A stretch of DNA of 64,000 nucleotides from Paludibacteraceae bacterium (GTDB taxonomy: Bacteria > Bacteroidota > Bacteroidia > Bacteroidales > Paludibacteraceae): the NCBI GenBank assembly GCA_017464475.1, contig JAFTZQ010000003.1:62001-126000 (forward strand), written 5' to 3'. The position numbers and the translations under genes are program-made. Positions within the stretch are counted from its first letter, which is position 1. Each line of letters opens with the position of its first letter. Below, in pieces: positions 18,258 through 27,424 of the stretch. The notes below the pieces were generated by a model. The model had not been told where the DNA came from. It ran no database searches and saw only the letters and a list, made by a program, of their open reading frames with translations.

Positions 18258-19601
18258 TTAATCTTGATTCATTTGGTGAATAATCTGTTCGACGATGGTA
18301 TTAAAATCATCTCCCTCTGAGATGTACACAGCGTTGTATTGCTGCATACGCTCCGGAATAGACGCCTTATAAAAATCAAACCCTCTTTCCGCCAAAGGGA
18401 TAATGTATGTACGTCCCATACTGATAGCAACTTCTACGGCTTGATCCCATTCATTTCTATATACATGGGGTTGATCTTTTTCTTCGGTAATATGCTTAGA
18501 GAATATAGGAATAAAATACTTAGCGGAGCGGATTGCTTTGCGTATCTCTTCCATGAAATTACCGCCAATGCTCAAATTATTTTTATCATACCAAACCCTT
18601 TTCCCTTGTTTTGTTAATTTGTCATAGAGAGCTTCCGCAATTGCAGTATCGGAACGCGAATAAGAGATAAAGACATCAATATTTTCTTCAGGTCGGTCAA
18701 ATTTTGTTTCTTCCCTCTCTTTTAACTTACGTTCCACTCTGGAGATGATCTGGTCAATTACATCGGAGGTGTTCTGCTTTGTGAAGTTTTCCGTTCTTTC
18801 CAAGAAATTAATTAATGTTTCATCCAACTGATCGTACGCCAGCATACTTCGCCCTAAGTTAGGCTTTCTTATAGAATACCAAATGAATCGGAAGAGCCAA
18901 TCACTATAGTTGTTTCCCAACATAAGGAGGTACTTGTCTTTCAGTTCGTTACATAGGTTTTTGGGGCGCACCTTGTTATCATTAGATAACCATGAGGCGA
19001 CGAAATCAAGCATATCTGTATCCGTCAAGACATATTTATGCGCACCCTCTCCTACTTTACCAAACATATAGTAAATGGTAGGCTTGCTCAAGTCGGTATT
19101 GTTCTTTATATCTTGATTCTCGGCAGGGTTGTTGTTAAAACGCATTATTCGCAACTCATCCTTCCATACCGCACGCATTGCCTGCTCTACGAGCGGAGTA
19201 AAACTGGTCGTGATAACAAATGGAAATTGGCGTATCGATAAGAGCCGCTCAAGCCGTTTCGAATAGGAGAAACGCTTGTTCGCAAAGATCTTGTTGACCT
19301 GATAATATACGTTGTCCTTTTTATTCTTGGCGGCATAAACAGGGTCATATATTAACTCCGAAAAACTTCTCGGCTTAGAACTCACTTGAAAACCTCGAGC
19401 TAAGCACTCAATAATGACATTATGCAGATTCGTCGTATTATCAATCAGCATATCTGCACCTATTACGGGAATCACATTTCCTTCTATAATTTGCTCAATG
19501 AGTTTGTCCCATAGGGGTTCTTCGTTGCTCGAAGTAAAATCATTTATGTTGAACACTTCATCAAACGAAATGTCATTCACGAAAGCACCTGTTTGTTCCA
19601 T
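18258..19601 (-). CDS. SIR2-like/TIR two-domain protein (putative NAD-directed effector)
   Basis: The 447-residue product has an N-terminal SIR2-like domain: NVIPVIGADML at 42-52, TTSFTPLVE at 131-139 in place of the usual TTNYD, and LMLGNNYSDW at 226-235. The catalytic His region is altered (YMFGKVGE near 178), so deacylase or NADase activity of this half may be lost. Residues 307-440 form a TIR domain starting DVFISYSRSDTAIAEAL. It has a KRVWYDK strand, a SIGGNF loop and Glu384 in YRNEWDQ at the position of the TIR NADase glutamate. SIR2 and TIR domains are NAD-depleting effectors in anti-phage systems. The gene directly precedes the STAND NTPase (2-bp gap), a common sensor-effector pairing. 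No signal peptide is seen, so the protein is cytosolic. Confidence 0.9.
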   Translation of the reverse strand: MEQTGAFVNDISFDEVFNINDFTSSNEEPLWDKLIEQIIEGNVIPVIGADMLIDNTTNLHNVIIECLARGFQVSSKPRSFSELIYDPVYAAKNKKDNVYYQVNKIFANKRFSYSKRLERLLSIRQFPFVITTSFTPLVEQAMRAVWKDELRIMRFNNNPAENQDIKNNTDLSKPTIYYMFGKVGEGAHKYVLTDTDMLDFVASWLSNDNKVRPKNLCNELKDKYLLMLGNNYSDWLFRFIWYSIRKPNLGRSMLAYDQLDETLINFLERTENFTKQNTSDVIDQIISRVERKLKEREETKFDRPEENIDVFISYSRSDTAIAEALYDKLTKQGKRVWYDKNNLSIGGNFMEEIRKAIRSAKYFIPIFSKHITEEKDQPHVYRNEWDQAVEVAISMGRTYIIPLAERGFDFYKASIPERMQQYNAVYISEGDDFNTIVEQIIHQMNQD

Positions 19602-19667
19602 AGAGGTTTCTTTAATATATTACCATTAAATATCAGTCAATCCGAACTCTGCGATTATGCAAGTTCT

Positions 19668-20162
19668 TTACACCTTCGAGCCGCAATGGGGGCAGAAATG
19701 AGCTTCTGCAGGTACGGGTTTGCCACAATTAGGGCAAAAAGCGGATGCGGAGGAAGAAGCTGTAGAAGGCTGCGAGTTAACAACACTAAGCGCAGCATTC
19801 AAAGCCCGATCGTCCATTTTCGATTGTTGAACCAATCCCCATATCTGAGTAATAAGAACAGGCCATGTGACAAATAGCATGATCATCGTTGGGATTACCT
19901 GCTGACCAAAGATACCCACATTAGCTTCAAATAGAACAGAGTTTCCGCGTGGTTGGAGAGATACTTTCAATGCCGTCTTCAGACCCAAAACGGCTTTAAA
20001 AATTCCGCCTTTGGTGATGCTAATATCTTGGCCTCCTCCATACAGTCGCTCAACATTAACTTCATATCCATCCCTTTGAAATTCCATACGAATAGCATCA
20101 GCCATATCGGGAATAAGCATCGGCGAAGCCGGAATAATTTGGTTTTTAGAAAAAGTAGCCAT
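19668..20162 (-). CDS. Membrane-associated zinc-ribbon protein
   Basis: This 164-residue protein starts with an alpha-beta domain (about 1-85; residues PDMADAIRMEFQRDG and a GGGQDISIT strand). A hydrophobic segment follows (about 90-112, containing IPTMIMLFVTWPVLI). It ends in a zinc ribbon with CPNCGKPVPAEAHFCPHCG (two CxxC pairs). It starts 5 bp after the 83-residue gene and has the same ribbon style as the products at 20431 and 21313, pointing to a shared partner or assembly. The function is unknown. Confidence 0.7.
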   Translation of the reverse strand: MATFSKNQIIPASPMLIPDMADAIRMEFQRDGYEVNVERLYGGGQDISITKGGIFKAVLGLKTALKVSLQPRGNSVLFEANVGIFGQQVIPTMIMLFVTWPVLITQIWGLVQQSKMDDRALNAALSVVNSQPSTASSSASAFCPNCGKPVPAEAHFCPHCGSKV

Positions 20163-20166
20163 AGCA

Positions 20167-20418
20167 TTATATGTTTTGAAGTTGATACTTTTGATAAACC
20201 GCGTAGAGCACGTTCGATTCGACTAAAATCTGCTCCAACAACTGAAGTTCTTCTGCGGAAAATTGTTTTTCCGCTTGTTGTAACAAATCAATCAGTTTAT
20301 GAGATTGCTCGTTCAGTTCCTCGTTTGTTACAATTCCATCCTCCATGATTTTTTTGAAAGAAGGATTGTTACTAATAGCCTCATCAATATTGAGGATTCC
20401 ATTTTCGTTAAATAGCAT
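20167..20418 (-). CDS. Small all-helical acidic protein
   Basis: This 83-residue acidic, predicted all-alpha protein has IMEDGIVTNEELNEQ, an EF-hand- or TerB-like acidic turn, and then Leu-heptad helices (LIDLLQQAEKQFSAEEL). No known family can be assigned. It sits in tight order between the M48 peptidase and a zinc-ribbon membrane protein. It may be an adaptor or effector-associated domain protein; this is speculative. Confidence 0.6.
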   Translation of the reverse strand: MLFNENGILNIDEAISNNPSFKKIMEDGIVTNEELNEQSHKLIDLLQQAEKQFSAEELQLLEQILVESNVLYAVYQKYQLQNI

Positions 20419-20430
20419 AATTATGATTTT

Positions 20431-21306
20431 TTAAATTAAACGTGTTCCACAATGTTTACAGAATTGCCAGGTTGAATCAATTGGCCTTCCGCAAGAAGGG
20501 CAGAGTTGAGCAGCCATCGGAGTAGGATGATTGATCAGATTCTTATACTGCTCTGATTGCTCCCATTTCAAGATTTCACGCACTCGTACAGCGGCGAAAG
20601 GATGGTCCAATTCAGCAATGACAGAAAGTTGGAGCGCCTTATTCCATAAGCCATCGTTTCGAATGGCTTCATAATTATCCGCTTGTGCAGCCCATTCATG
20701 GATATCGACATCCTTGGTTAACTCGCGAGGACCTCCTGAAAATCGCGCCATGGTTTGTGCCACTACAGTGGGGGAAGTAATAATTGCTGCAGCTCGATCT
20801 GCCGATAGTTCGCTTTTACGTTCCCAATAAAGCAAGGCATATTGAATGGGGAGAGCCAACTTATCCAGCACACCACCGGATGTAAGACCTTTGGTAATCC
20901 ACATTGCCAAAGTATGATACAATACGTGGCGACAGAGGATGTGCCCGCACTCATGGGCAATAATAGCATCCAGTTCTTCGTCCGTCATAGTTTCCAATAA
21001 TCCGGATGTAATGGTAATCCAGATGCGCGTGTCTCCCATCGTCCAAGCATTGGGATATGGATCCATCTGAAGATAGAATTCCGGTTCCGGGATTCCTAAC
21101 TTCTCGCAGATAGGCGGAAGGTGACGATAGACATTAGGCAATTGTTTTTCCGAGAGTCGAATGGACGATGCCATATTCACTCCGTATTGCATTTGCTCAA
21201 TACCGAGTGCAAGAATTTTCTTGACTAGTTGCGGGAATCCCGGCAACGCTTCCATCTGCCGTAATGCGGCAGCATCTTCTGGGTGAATAAAATCAGCAGG
21301 TGACAT
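20431..21306 (-). CDS. M48-family zinc metallopeptidase with C-terminal zinc ribbon
   Basis: The 291-residue protein shows the metallopeptidase motif HECGH at 118-122. The third ligand is probably Glu166 in KSELSADRAA, as in M48 (HtpX/Ste24-like) proteases. A C-terminal ribbon (CPSCGRPIDSTWQFCKHCG) takes the last 25 residues. One modestly hydrophobic stretch follows the active site, but there is no clear multi-TM HtpX topology, so it may be cytosolic or membrane-associated. In the operon it stands between zinc-ribbon genes. A role in proteolytic activation or turnover of a partner is possible, parallel to the trypsin-like protease at the operon start (inference). Confidence 0.85.
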   Translation of the reverse strand: MSPADFIHPEDAAALRQMEALPGFPQLVKKILALGIEQMQYGVNMASSIRLSEKQLPNVYRHLPPICEKLGIPEPEFYLQMDPYPNAWTMGDTRIWITITSGLLETMTDEELDAIIAHECGHILCRHVLYHTLAMWITKGLTSGGVLDKLALPIQYALLYWERKSELSADRAAAIITSPTVVAQTMARFSGGPRELTKDVDIHEWAAQADNYEAIRNDGLWNKALQLSVIAELDHPFAAVRVREILKWEQSEQYKNLINHPTPMAAQLCPSCGRPIDSTWQFCKHCGTRLI

Positions 21307-21312
21307 AATGAA

Positions 21313-21681
21313 TTACATAGTATATTCAACACTTATCGAACCCGTCCATCGGTTGGTCTTTAATTGCAGACCGCCGTTAAAGGTTTGATTGACAAAGCAA
21401 TGGCATTTCCGAACGATACCCAATCCCGGGTGCATGTGAAATTCGAAGAAGGCATTTTCGTTTCCGATCTCAACTGCCAATTCTCCTTTGGCAGCCAGAG
21501 TGCCGACTTTTGCACCATTGAGGAAGACTTCTACATCAGGAGAAATAGCGTACCATTCTTTGTATCCGTAGATGCGGATTTTACGCTTTGGGGTTACAGT
21601 CACTCCAGTCAAATCAGCACCGCAATTGGTACAAAATTTTGCACCGTCAGGTACTGCTTGTTTGCATCGTGGACAAATCAT
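21313..21681 (-). CDS. Zinc-ribbon plus beta-domain protein
   Basis: The 122-residue product begins with a zinc ribbon (CPRCKQAVPDGAKFCTNCG, residues 3-21). A beta-rich domain containing IYGYKEWYAISPDVEVFLNG and a GLGIVRKCHC stretch follows. The second part looks like a carboxypeptidase-regulatory or Ig-like fold presenting a nucleus of Gly-turns; I cannot name it. The gene lies 6 bp upstream of the M48 peptidase gene. The ribbon is of the same type as in two neighbours. The function is unknown. Confidence 0.65.
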   Translation of the reverse strand: MICPRCKQAVPDGAKFCTNCGADLTGVTVTPKRKIRIYGYKEWYAISPDVEVFLNGAKVGTLAAKGELAVEIGNENAFFEFHMHPGLGIVRKCHCFVNQTFNGGLQLKTNRWTGSISVEYTM

Positions 21682-21780
21682 AATGAAAAGAGTTTATATT
21701 TATTATGTGGCTTATTGATTATTGTAATTACTCAATTGGCAAACACGAAAGTTGTTCATCTCTGCCGCATAGGCATTATG

Positions 21781-24700
21781 TTAATTTTGGTATGCTACTG
21801 CATAGATGATTTTGCCATCTGCGGAATATAAATTACCATCCACACGAATACCCTTTTCCGTGAAGAGTTCCGTACAGAAATTGCGCGTCAGTTGGCTGAT
21901 TACCTCTTTGAGCACCTTCATCGCCTCATCACTAATATCATCATTATTCATAGGTATTCTATATTTGATAAGGCATTGCTTATCGCCCGTTACTTTGAAG
22001 GAAACCATGGTGAGGTGTCCTGCCTCTTCACCCATATCGTACGGCAACTCTTTATTGATCTCATTGACCGTATCTTCCCATGACGCTGTCGATTTTGAGG
22101 CAACGGGCTTGGATTGTTTCTCCACCACTTGCCATCCTGTAGAGGGCGAATATTTATAGTTATTGACCAGTTTTCCATTCGCGGCATAGGTCTTGGCGTA
22201 TTTGGGTTCACCTTTCTCGTCGTAGGTATAGACCTCCTTGTAATAGCCATAGCTGTTATTGATCGGTTTGCCGTTTTTGCCGTACCATTCTTCGGTCAGT
22301 TTATTTCCCTGCTCGTCGTAGGTGAATTTCTTCAGATGTGCCCCATTGACGATAACAGGATCGAGGTTTTTGTCGAAATAGGCATGCTGGGTTTCCTTAC
22401 CAAGCTTGTTGTATTGCATTTCCTCTTTATGATAGCCTTCCGCAATATTCATCGGCTGGTCATTTTGGTCGAAGTACGTGCTCTCCAATGTATTTCCCGC
22501 CTTATCAAAGACACGTCTTTGGATTGAGTAGCCGGAAGGACCGATGATGAAATTGCCGTTTTCGTCCTGCGCAGCGATATAATTCATGTTGCCGTACTTA
22601 TCATATCCGCACACACCAACAGGCACCATCACACGCGGGTCGGTAGGTTTACCTTCCGTATCGAAGAACATCTGTTTGATGATTCTGCCGAAATTGTCGT
22701 ATTCGCTCCGGTGGATCGAATATCCTTCATCGTTGAGGCAAGGTTTGTCGTCCTTTCCGAAGAAAGCCACTTGGGTATTCAGTCCCTTGGAGTTATACTC
22801 GTATTTCACGATAGCGGCTTTCTTGTTGGACAGAGTCAGTTCGCCACGTGTATTATAGTAGCGTTCCTCCAGTTCCTGTCCTCTTGCGTTATAGACAGAG
22901 GTCGTTTTATGATAATCACGCGCGTTGGTTGCGGGAGCCATATCGCGGTCAAAATAACTGGTCTCGACGATGTTGTTATTGTCGTCATAGACATATTTGG
23001 CGATCAGATAGTTTGGTGCCAATTTGCCGTCAATACCGATCGGTTTATTGATGGTCATGTTGCCTCGGCTGTCCCGCTCATACTGATAGCCATGGATTCT
23101 CTGCGAAGTGACCGCTTTTTCGCCATGGACACCATAGTAATACTCGGCTACGAGGAAATTATTCTCGTCGTACTCCATGGTATAATACGCCATATAATCG
23201 TTGTATGGAGCGAGTTTCTCATCTGTGCCGAAATACTCACGCTTGATGGTATTGCCGTTGTCGTCATAGGTATTATTCCATCCGGCGATACCGGTGCTTT
23301 TCTCGAGTACAAGGGCAGAATCCTTGGTGTCATAATATGCAAATTGGACAATATTGCCCTTCTCGTCATAGCGGACATGCGTGATAGCCACTCCGTCCTC
23401 ATTCTCGATAGGCGTTCCGTTGCCGTCGATATTGATGATTTTGACCACTCTGTTCTTATCGTCGTATTCATCGATATAGCCGCTTGTTCCGTCGGCAAGA
23501 ATCTTAGGTTGACGATTGATGTCGTAATAAATGATTTTGGTCATATTCCCGACTGAATCATACTCCGCCACGAATCCGGAATAGCCATAGGAACTCTCCA
23601 TGAGGCTATCTTTCTCGTCATACGCCCAACACTCCAGCAATTCGCCATTCGGACCATTGACAGCTCGCTGGATAGCATATCCATCGGTAGTGACAAAGGG
23701 CTCGCCGTTCTCGTCCAGAACCGTCACTTTGGAAGTATAGCCGTAATCATCGTATTCTACCAACTGGGTATAGGTTCCGAGATTAGTAGGACAGGGATTG
23801 CCGTCATCGCCGATAAACGTATATTGGATGCTATGACCGTCTTTAACCACATAACGTGCTCCGGCAATGCATGCATCCGTACGATAAGCCAGATTTCCCT
23901 CCAGGTCGTAATAGGTCTCGGCGATGCGGTTTCCCCATTCGTCGTTATCGATCTTGATGACGGTAATACCTTGCGAGTTATTGGAAGCCGAACGCTCCGC
24001 TGTCAGGTATTGGGTTTCGATCCAGTCGTCGTTTTCATCATAAGTATATGTCCGGATATTGAGTCCGTTCGAGAGCCCTTTGGGCTGCCCGTCAATACCG
24101 AGATATTGATCCTCGATCACACGTCCTTTCTCATCCAGTTTATAAACATGCGCATAGATGCCGTTTTTGTCACCCACTTTCTTGTTGTAGAGCCCGGCGT
24201 ATTCTTTTTTGATCACATATCCGTTCTCGTCGTATGTCAGCAGATAACGGGAGATACGGCTTTTCTCAGCTCCAGACTCGGTGGAAGCCTCTTTGGAAAG
24301 GGGATCCATGTTGCCAAGGGTGAACTCGGTATTATGCTGGTCGTCGTATTGGAGTGTAGCCACAGACAGGTTCTCGTTGTAGTCGATGCGATAGAGCACC
24401 TTGCCGGCTTTGTCGTAAATCTTAATGAAATCCACATTGCCGTTGTCGGAATAGTATATCTCCTGCCGTGCGGGTCTATCCTTGAATTCCGAGTCTTCAT
24501 GGAGGCACAAGTGTCCATTGGCGTTGACGAGCGATACCGTTCTCACTTTGCGCTGGGAGCTCTCGAAACGATAGGTGGCAATGCGGTGGTGCGCCGCTTT
24601 CTCACTCACTTTTCCGATGCCGACCGGTGCGCCGTATTGCTCCACATAGTCTTTGTAGTAAGTGACCTTGAGTCGGTTATAGTCCCATAGATAGATACCT

Positions 24701-25590
24701 ATTCCGAGCACAAGGGCAACCGCCGCAGCGATACCGATCCAAAGACCCTTGGATACTTTAGGCGGATAGATGGCGTTATGCAGGGCTTTCTTGAACTCCG
24801 CGCAACTTTGGTAGCGGTCTGCGGGATTTTTAGCGGTTGCTTTGTCCACCACTTTCTGCACGCTGTCCGACACATAGCGGTAGTAAGTACGCAGACGCGG
24901 TAAGGGTTCGTCCACCACTTTCTGGTTGATCTGCAATTCCGTCATGGTCGTCAGATCGTACGGAGGGTTGCCTGTCAGCATCTGGTGGAGCATAACGCCG
25001 AGACTATAGATATCCGATCGCTCGTCCAGCTTCTCGCCTTTCACTTGCTCCGGACTCATGTAGGAAGGTGTGCCGACGATGAAATCCTCGTTCGCCTCGT
25101 CTCCTTTGCTTTTGATCAGTTTGGCGATACCGAAATCCAAAATCTTGGGCGTACCCTCTTTCGTGATGACGATATTGCTGGGTTTGATGTCGCGGTGGAG
25201 GATATTATGTTTGTGCGCATATCCTACCGCATCCAGTATCGGTTCGAAGATCGGGCATATACGCTCCTGTACGATCAGACCGGACTCCGTACGGATGTAG
25301 TCGTCCAGGCTCTTGCCGTCCGCATATTCCATGATCAGATAGATGTTGCCTTCGTCGTCGATATGATAATCATGGAAGGTGACAATGTTTTGGTGCTTCA
25401 GTTCCGCCAAATGCTCCGCCTCCTCTTTCAGACGGGAGCGCGTGTAGTCATTCGCCATATTGGCGTTTATCACTTTGATTGCCACTTTCTGGGTTGAAAT
25501 GAATTTGTGCTCTGCCAGATACACAGTACCCATTCCGCCTTTACCGATAAAGGATACGATGCGGTAGTTTAGAATTTCTTTTCCTATCAT
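21781..25590 (-). CDS. Ser/Thr protein kinase with TM and giant YD-like repeat ectodomain
   Basis: The 1269-residue protein carries a complete Hanks-type kinase (1-270): glycine loop GKGGMG 16-21, Lys39 in VAIK, HRDIKPSN 132-139, DFG 152-154 and SPEQ 179-182. One TM helix (283-302) leads outside to the entry motif YGAPVGIGKVSE, also present in the STAND and secreted proteins. About 18 units of roughly 46 residues follow (pattern YDxxGNxxxxxYYDxxGxP) up to about 1143. A C-terminal domain of about 110 residues (SWEDTVNEINKELP...) ends it. This is the layout of a receptor kinase with a sensor ectodomain. The operon supplies FHA readers and a PP2C phosphatase, so it is the likely upstream writer. 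The ligand is unknown. Confidence 0.9.
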   Translation of the reverse strand: MIGKEILNYRIVSFIGKGGMGTVYLAEHKFISTQKVAIKVINANMANDYTRSRLKEEAEHLAELKHQNIVTFHDYHIDDEGNIYLIMEYADGKSLDDYIRTESGLIVQERICPIFEPILDAVGYAHKHNILHRDIKPSNIVITKEGTPKILDFGIAKLIKSKGDEANEDFIVGTPSYMSPEQVKGEKLDERSDIYSLGVMLHQMLTGNPPYDLTTMTELQINQKVVDEPLPRLRTYYRYVSDSVQKVVDKATAKNPADRYQSCAEFKKALHNAIYPPKVSKGLWIGIAAAVALVLGIGIYLWDYNRLKVTYYKDYVEQYGAPVGIGKVSEKAAHHRIATYRFESSQRKVRTVSLVNANGHLCLHEDSEFKDRPARQEIYYSDNGNVDFIKIYDKAGKVLYRIDYNENLSVATLQYDDQHNTEFTLGNMDPLSKEASTESGAEKSRISRYLLTYDENGYVIKKEYAGLYNKKVGDKNGIYAHVYKLDEKGRVIEDQYLGIDGQPKGLSNGLNIRTYTYDENDDWIETQYLTAERSASNNSQGITVIKIDNDEWGNRIAETYYDLEGNLAYRTDACIAGARYVVKDGHSIQYTFIGDDGNPCPTNLGTYTQLVEYDDYGYTSKVTVLDENGEPFVTTDGYAIQRAVNGPNGELLECWAYDEKDSLMESSYGYSGFVAEYDSVGNMTKIIYYDINRQPKILADGTSGYIDEYDDKNRVVKIINIDGNGTPIENEDGVAITHVRYDEKGNIVQFAYYDTKDSALVLEKSTGIAGWNNTYDDNGNTIKREYFGTDEKLAPYNDYMAYYTMEYDENNFLVAEYYYGVHGEKAVTSQRIHGYQYERDSRGNMTINKPIGIDGKLAPNYLIAKYVYDDNNNIVETSYFDRDMAPATNARDYHKTTSVYNARGQELEERYYNTRGELTLSNKKAAIVKYEYNSKGLNTQVAFFGKDDKPCLNDEGYSIHRSEYDNFGRIIKQMFFDTEGKPTDPRVMVPVGVCGYDKYGNMNYIAAQDENGNFIIGPSGYSIQRRVFDKAGNTLESTYFDQNDQPMNIAEGYHKEEMQYNKLGKETQHAYFDKNLDPVIVNGAHLKKFTYDEQGNKLTEEWYGKNGKPINNSYGYYKEVYTYDEKGEPKYAKTYAANGKLVNNYKYSPSTGWQVVEKQSKPVASKSTASWEDTVNEINKELPYDMGEEAGHLTMVSFKVTGDKQCLIKYRIPMNNDDISDEAMKVLKEVISQLTRNFCTELFTEKGIRVDGNLYSADGKIIYAVAYQN

Positions 25591-25622
25591 AACTGTATGT
25601 TTTTTTCAATGGTTGATCAATA

Positions 25623-26126
25623 TCAGGCTGCTCCTGCCAGCATGCCTAAAAGGAAGTTCACTCCGAATCCGATCCATGCCCAATTTGAAGCCGCTTTGGC
25701 TTTGGGGTAGTTCTCGTTCCTCCATACAAAATACATGATCCATCCGGCAATCGGAATAATGAACGAGACGACATATACCCACGCCGGTATATTCTCGGCA
25801 GCCACAGGCGGCACATCTGCCACCGGAGCCACGCAATCCACTTGGGTGCCGGACTCGCCTACCACCACTCCTTGCATCGGCAGCATCATATAGATCTGGG
25901 TCCACGGAAGGGGCACACGGTTGGCTAATAGGATCTCTGTACCGGGAGCCACCGTCACACGTTCATTGTTGATAATCCGACCGCCTATTGAACTTCCGTT
26001 TTTGCTGTGGTCATAATATACATACTGGTTGCCGACGATACTTATTTCGGCATGCTCGCGACTGACATAATCGTTGCTTATGACGATGTCGCATTTAGGG
26101 CTTTTTCCAATGATTAGCGTTTTCAT
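25623..26126 (-). CDS. FHA-domain membrane protein
   Basis: The start is set at the ATG at 26126 (167 residues), which overlaps the stop of the kinase gene in an ATGA. The longer frame from 26183 lacks homology at its N-terminus. Residues 1-75 are an FHA domain (IGKSPKCDIV, SREH 22-25, SKNGS 41-45) that reads phosphothreonine peptides. Two hydrophobic segments (about 116-134 and 147-165) with PAWVYVVSFIIPIAGW anchor it. It is coupled to the FHA-kinase and probably docks the phosphorylated form of one of the kinases. Confidence 0.85.
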   Translation of the reverse strand: MKTLIIGKSPKCDIVISNDYVSREHAEISIVGNQYVYYDHSKNGSSIGGRIINNERVTVAPGTEILLANRVPLPWTQIYMMLPMQGVVVGESGTQVDCVAPVADVPPVAAENIPAWVYVVSFIIPIAGWIMYFVWRNENYPKAKAASNWAWIGFGVNFLLGMLAGAA

Positions 26127-27412
26127 AGGTTGGCTAATATGATAATGATGATTAAAATAAAGAGAGTAATGAGTGCTACCCATTTCCAGATCGAAGCGGA
26201 TGGATTCGGATTCGGTTTGGAGGGGATATTGATGAGTGTCGGAGAGTCCTCTTCCGGTGCAGGCAGCACAAAGAGAGAATGTCCCGTCTTTTGGCGGTAA
26301 ATCTTTTCTACTTCGTCCCAGCTCACCTTGTTCTCCGGTCTGCCGGCAAGCAGTATCTCCGGCATTTGATTGATCGGGGCAAGCGAGATGTGTTCCTGGG
26401 CCTGGTGGATGTATTTGCCGTCCAGTCCGGTGCCGTTTGTGCTGAAATCTTCATAGAGAATAGACACTTGCACAGTAGGCATCGGTTTGATGAAAATCAA
26501 TCGTCCGTGATGCTGGCTGATCGCTTTGTCGGTGGACATGGTGATGTCGTTGTCGGTGTCGCGCCCGATAGTAATGATCGTCTTGGAGACGTCCTCCGTG
26601 CGCGATTCCTCATGCGACAAAGCGGCTTTGAAATCCGCAGGCGTCTGGAAGCGCTTCAGCATGTTTTTGTTCGTCGCCTTCTGGATCGCAAAAGAAGTAT
26701 TCTCCGAGATAGAGGGATTGATCTGGCGAATATCGGGTATTACGGTGTCCAGCACGCGCAACTTGGTCTCGAAATCGTTATCCGCTTTCGTGATTGCGTC
26801 TTGGCCGGACAAGATATAATACAGCAGACAACCCAGCGAATAAATATCCGTCCTATGGTCGATATTCAGACCCGTTGCCTGCTCCGGACTCATATAACCG
26901 CTCGTTCCGATCACATTGCCGACCGTCATTCCGGTGGAGATATGTGTGTCCTTCGCTATACCGAAATCGATAATACATATTCCTCCTTCCGGACGAAGCA
27001 TGATGTTGCTCGGCTTGATGTCGCGGTGGATCTTGTTCTGGCTATAGACGTATTGCATAGCGTCCAGGATCTGGCACATTAGTTGCAGACCTTCTGCCTC
27101 GCTGTACGCGCCGTATTTCCGCACGTGCTGAGAGATCGTCTCGCCCTCCACAAACTCCATCGGCAGATACAGATTGCCTTGCGCGTCGCTGAACGTGTTC
27201 CCGATGATTTTCACAATCGACGGGTGGTTCAGCTGACGCAAGGTGTTCGCCTCGGTGGAAAAGAGAGACCGGTATTCGGGATAGCAGGTCACTTTGTTGG
27301 ACATCATTTTGATGGCTACAATCCTGCCTGTGCTGTTTTCGATTGCCTTATAGACACAGCCCATACCGCCTCTGCCGATCTCTTCGATATGGGAATAACC
27401 CGGTAGTTCCAT
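26123..27412 (-). CDS. Ser/Thr protein kinase with FHA domain and C-terminal tail anchor
   Basis: The 429-residue kinase has GRGGMG at 13-18, Lys35 in VAIK, HRDIKPSN at 129-136, DFG at 149-151 and SPEQ at 175-178, so all catalytic elements are present. An FHA domain follows (about 278-356: TIGRDTDND, then QHHG at 300-303, then STNGT at 324-328). The final 19 residues (410-428) are a hydrophobic tail, so the kinase faces the cytoplasm on a tail anchor. Kinase plus own FHA suggests phospho-dependent recruitment or autoregulation. It follows the PP2C gene by 12 bp and overlaps the next FHA gene. Confidence 0.9.
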   Translation of the reverse strand: MELPGYSHIEEIGRGGMGCVYKAIENSTGRIVAIKMMSNKVTCYPEYRSLFSTEANTLRQLNHPSIVKIIGNTFSDAQGNLYLPMEFVEGETISQHVRKYGAYSEAEGLQLMCQILDAMQYVYSQNKIHRDIKPSNIMLRPEGGICIIDFGIAKDTHISTGMTVGNVIGTSGYMSPEQATGLNIDHRTDIYSLGCLLYYILSGQDAITKADNDFETKLRVLDTVIPDIRQINPSISENTSFAIQKATNKNMLKRFQTPADFKAALSHEESRTEDVSKTIITIGRDTDNDITMSTDKAISQHHGRLIFIKPMPTVQVSILYEDFSTNGTGLDGKYIHQAQEHISLAPINQMPEILLAGRPENKVSWDEVEKIYRQKTGHSLFVLPAPEEDSPTLINIPSKPNPNPSASIWKWVALITLFILIIIIILANL

Positions 27413-27424
27413 ATATAAATAGGA

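Noticed and set aside
23824..24690. Long plus-strand open frames inside the YD-repeat kinase gene (also 22711-23556)
   Set aside because: They mirror the regular repeat codons of the real minus-strand gene, start at chance codons and have no coherent domain; the minus frame has kinase, TM and repeats.
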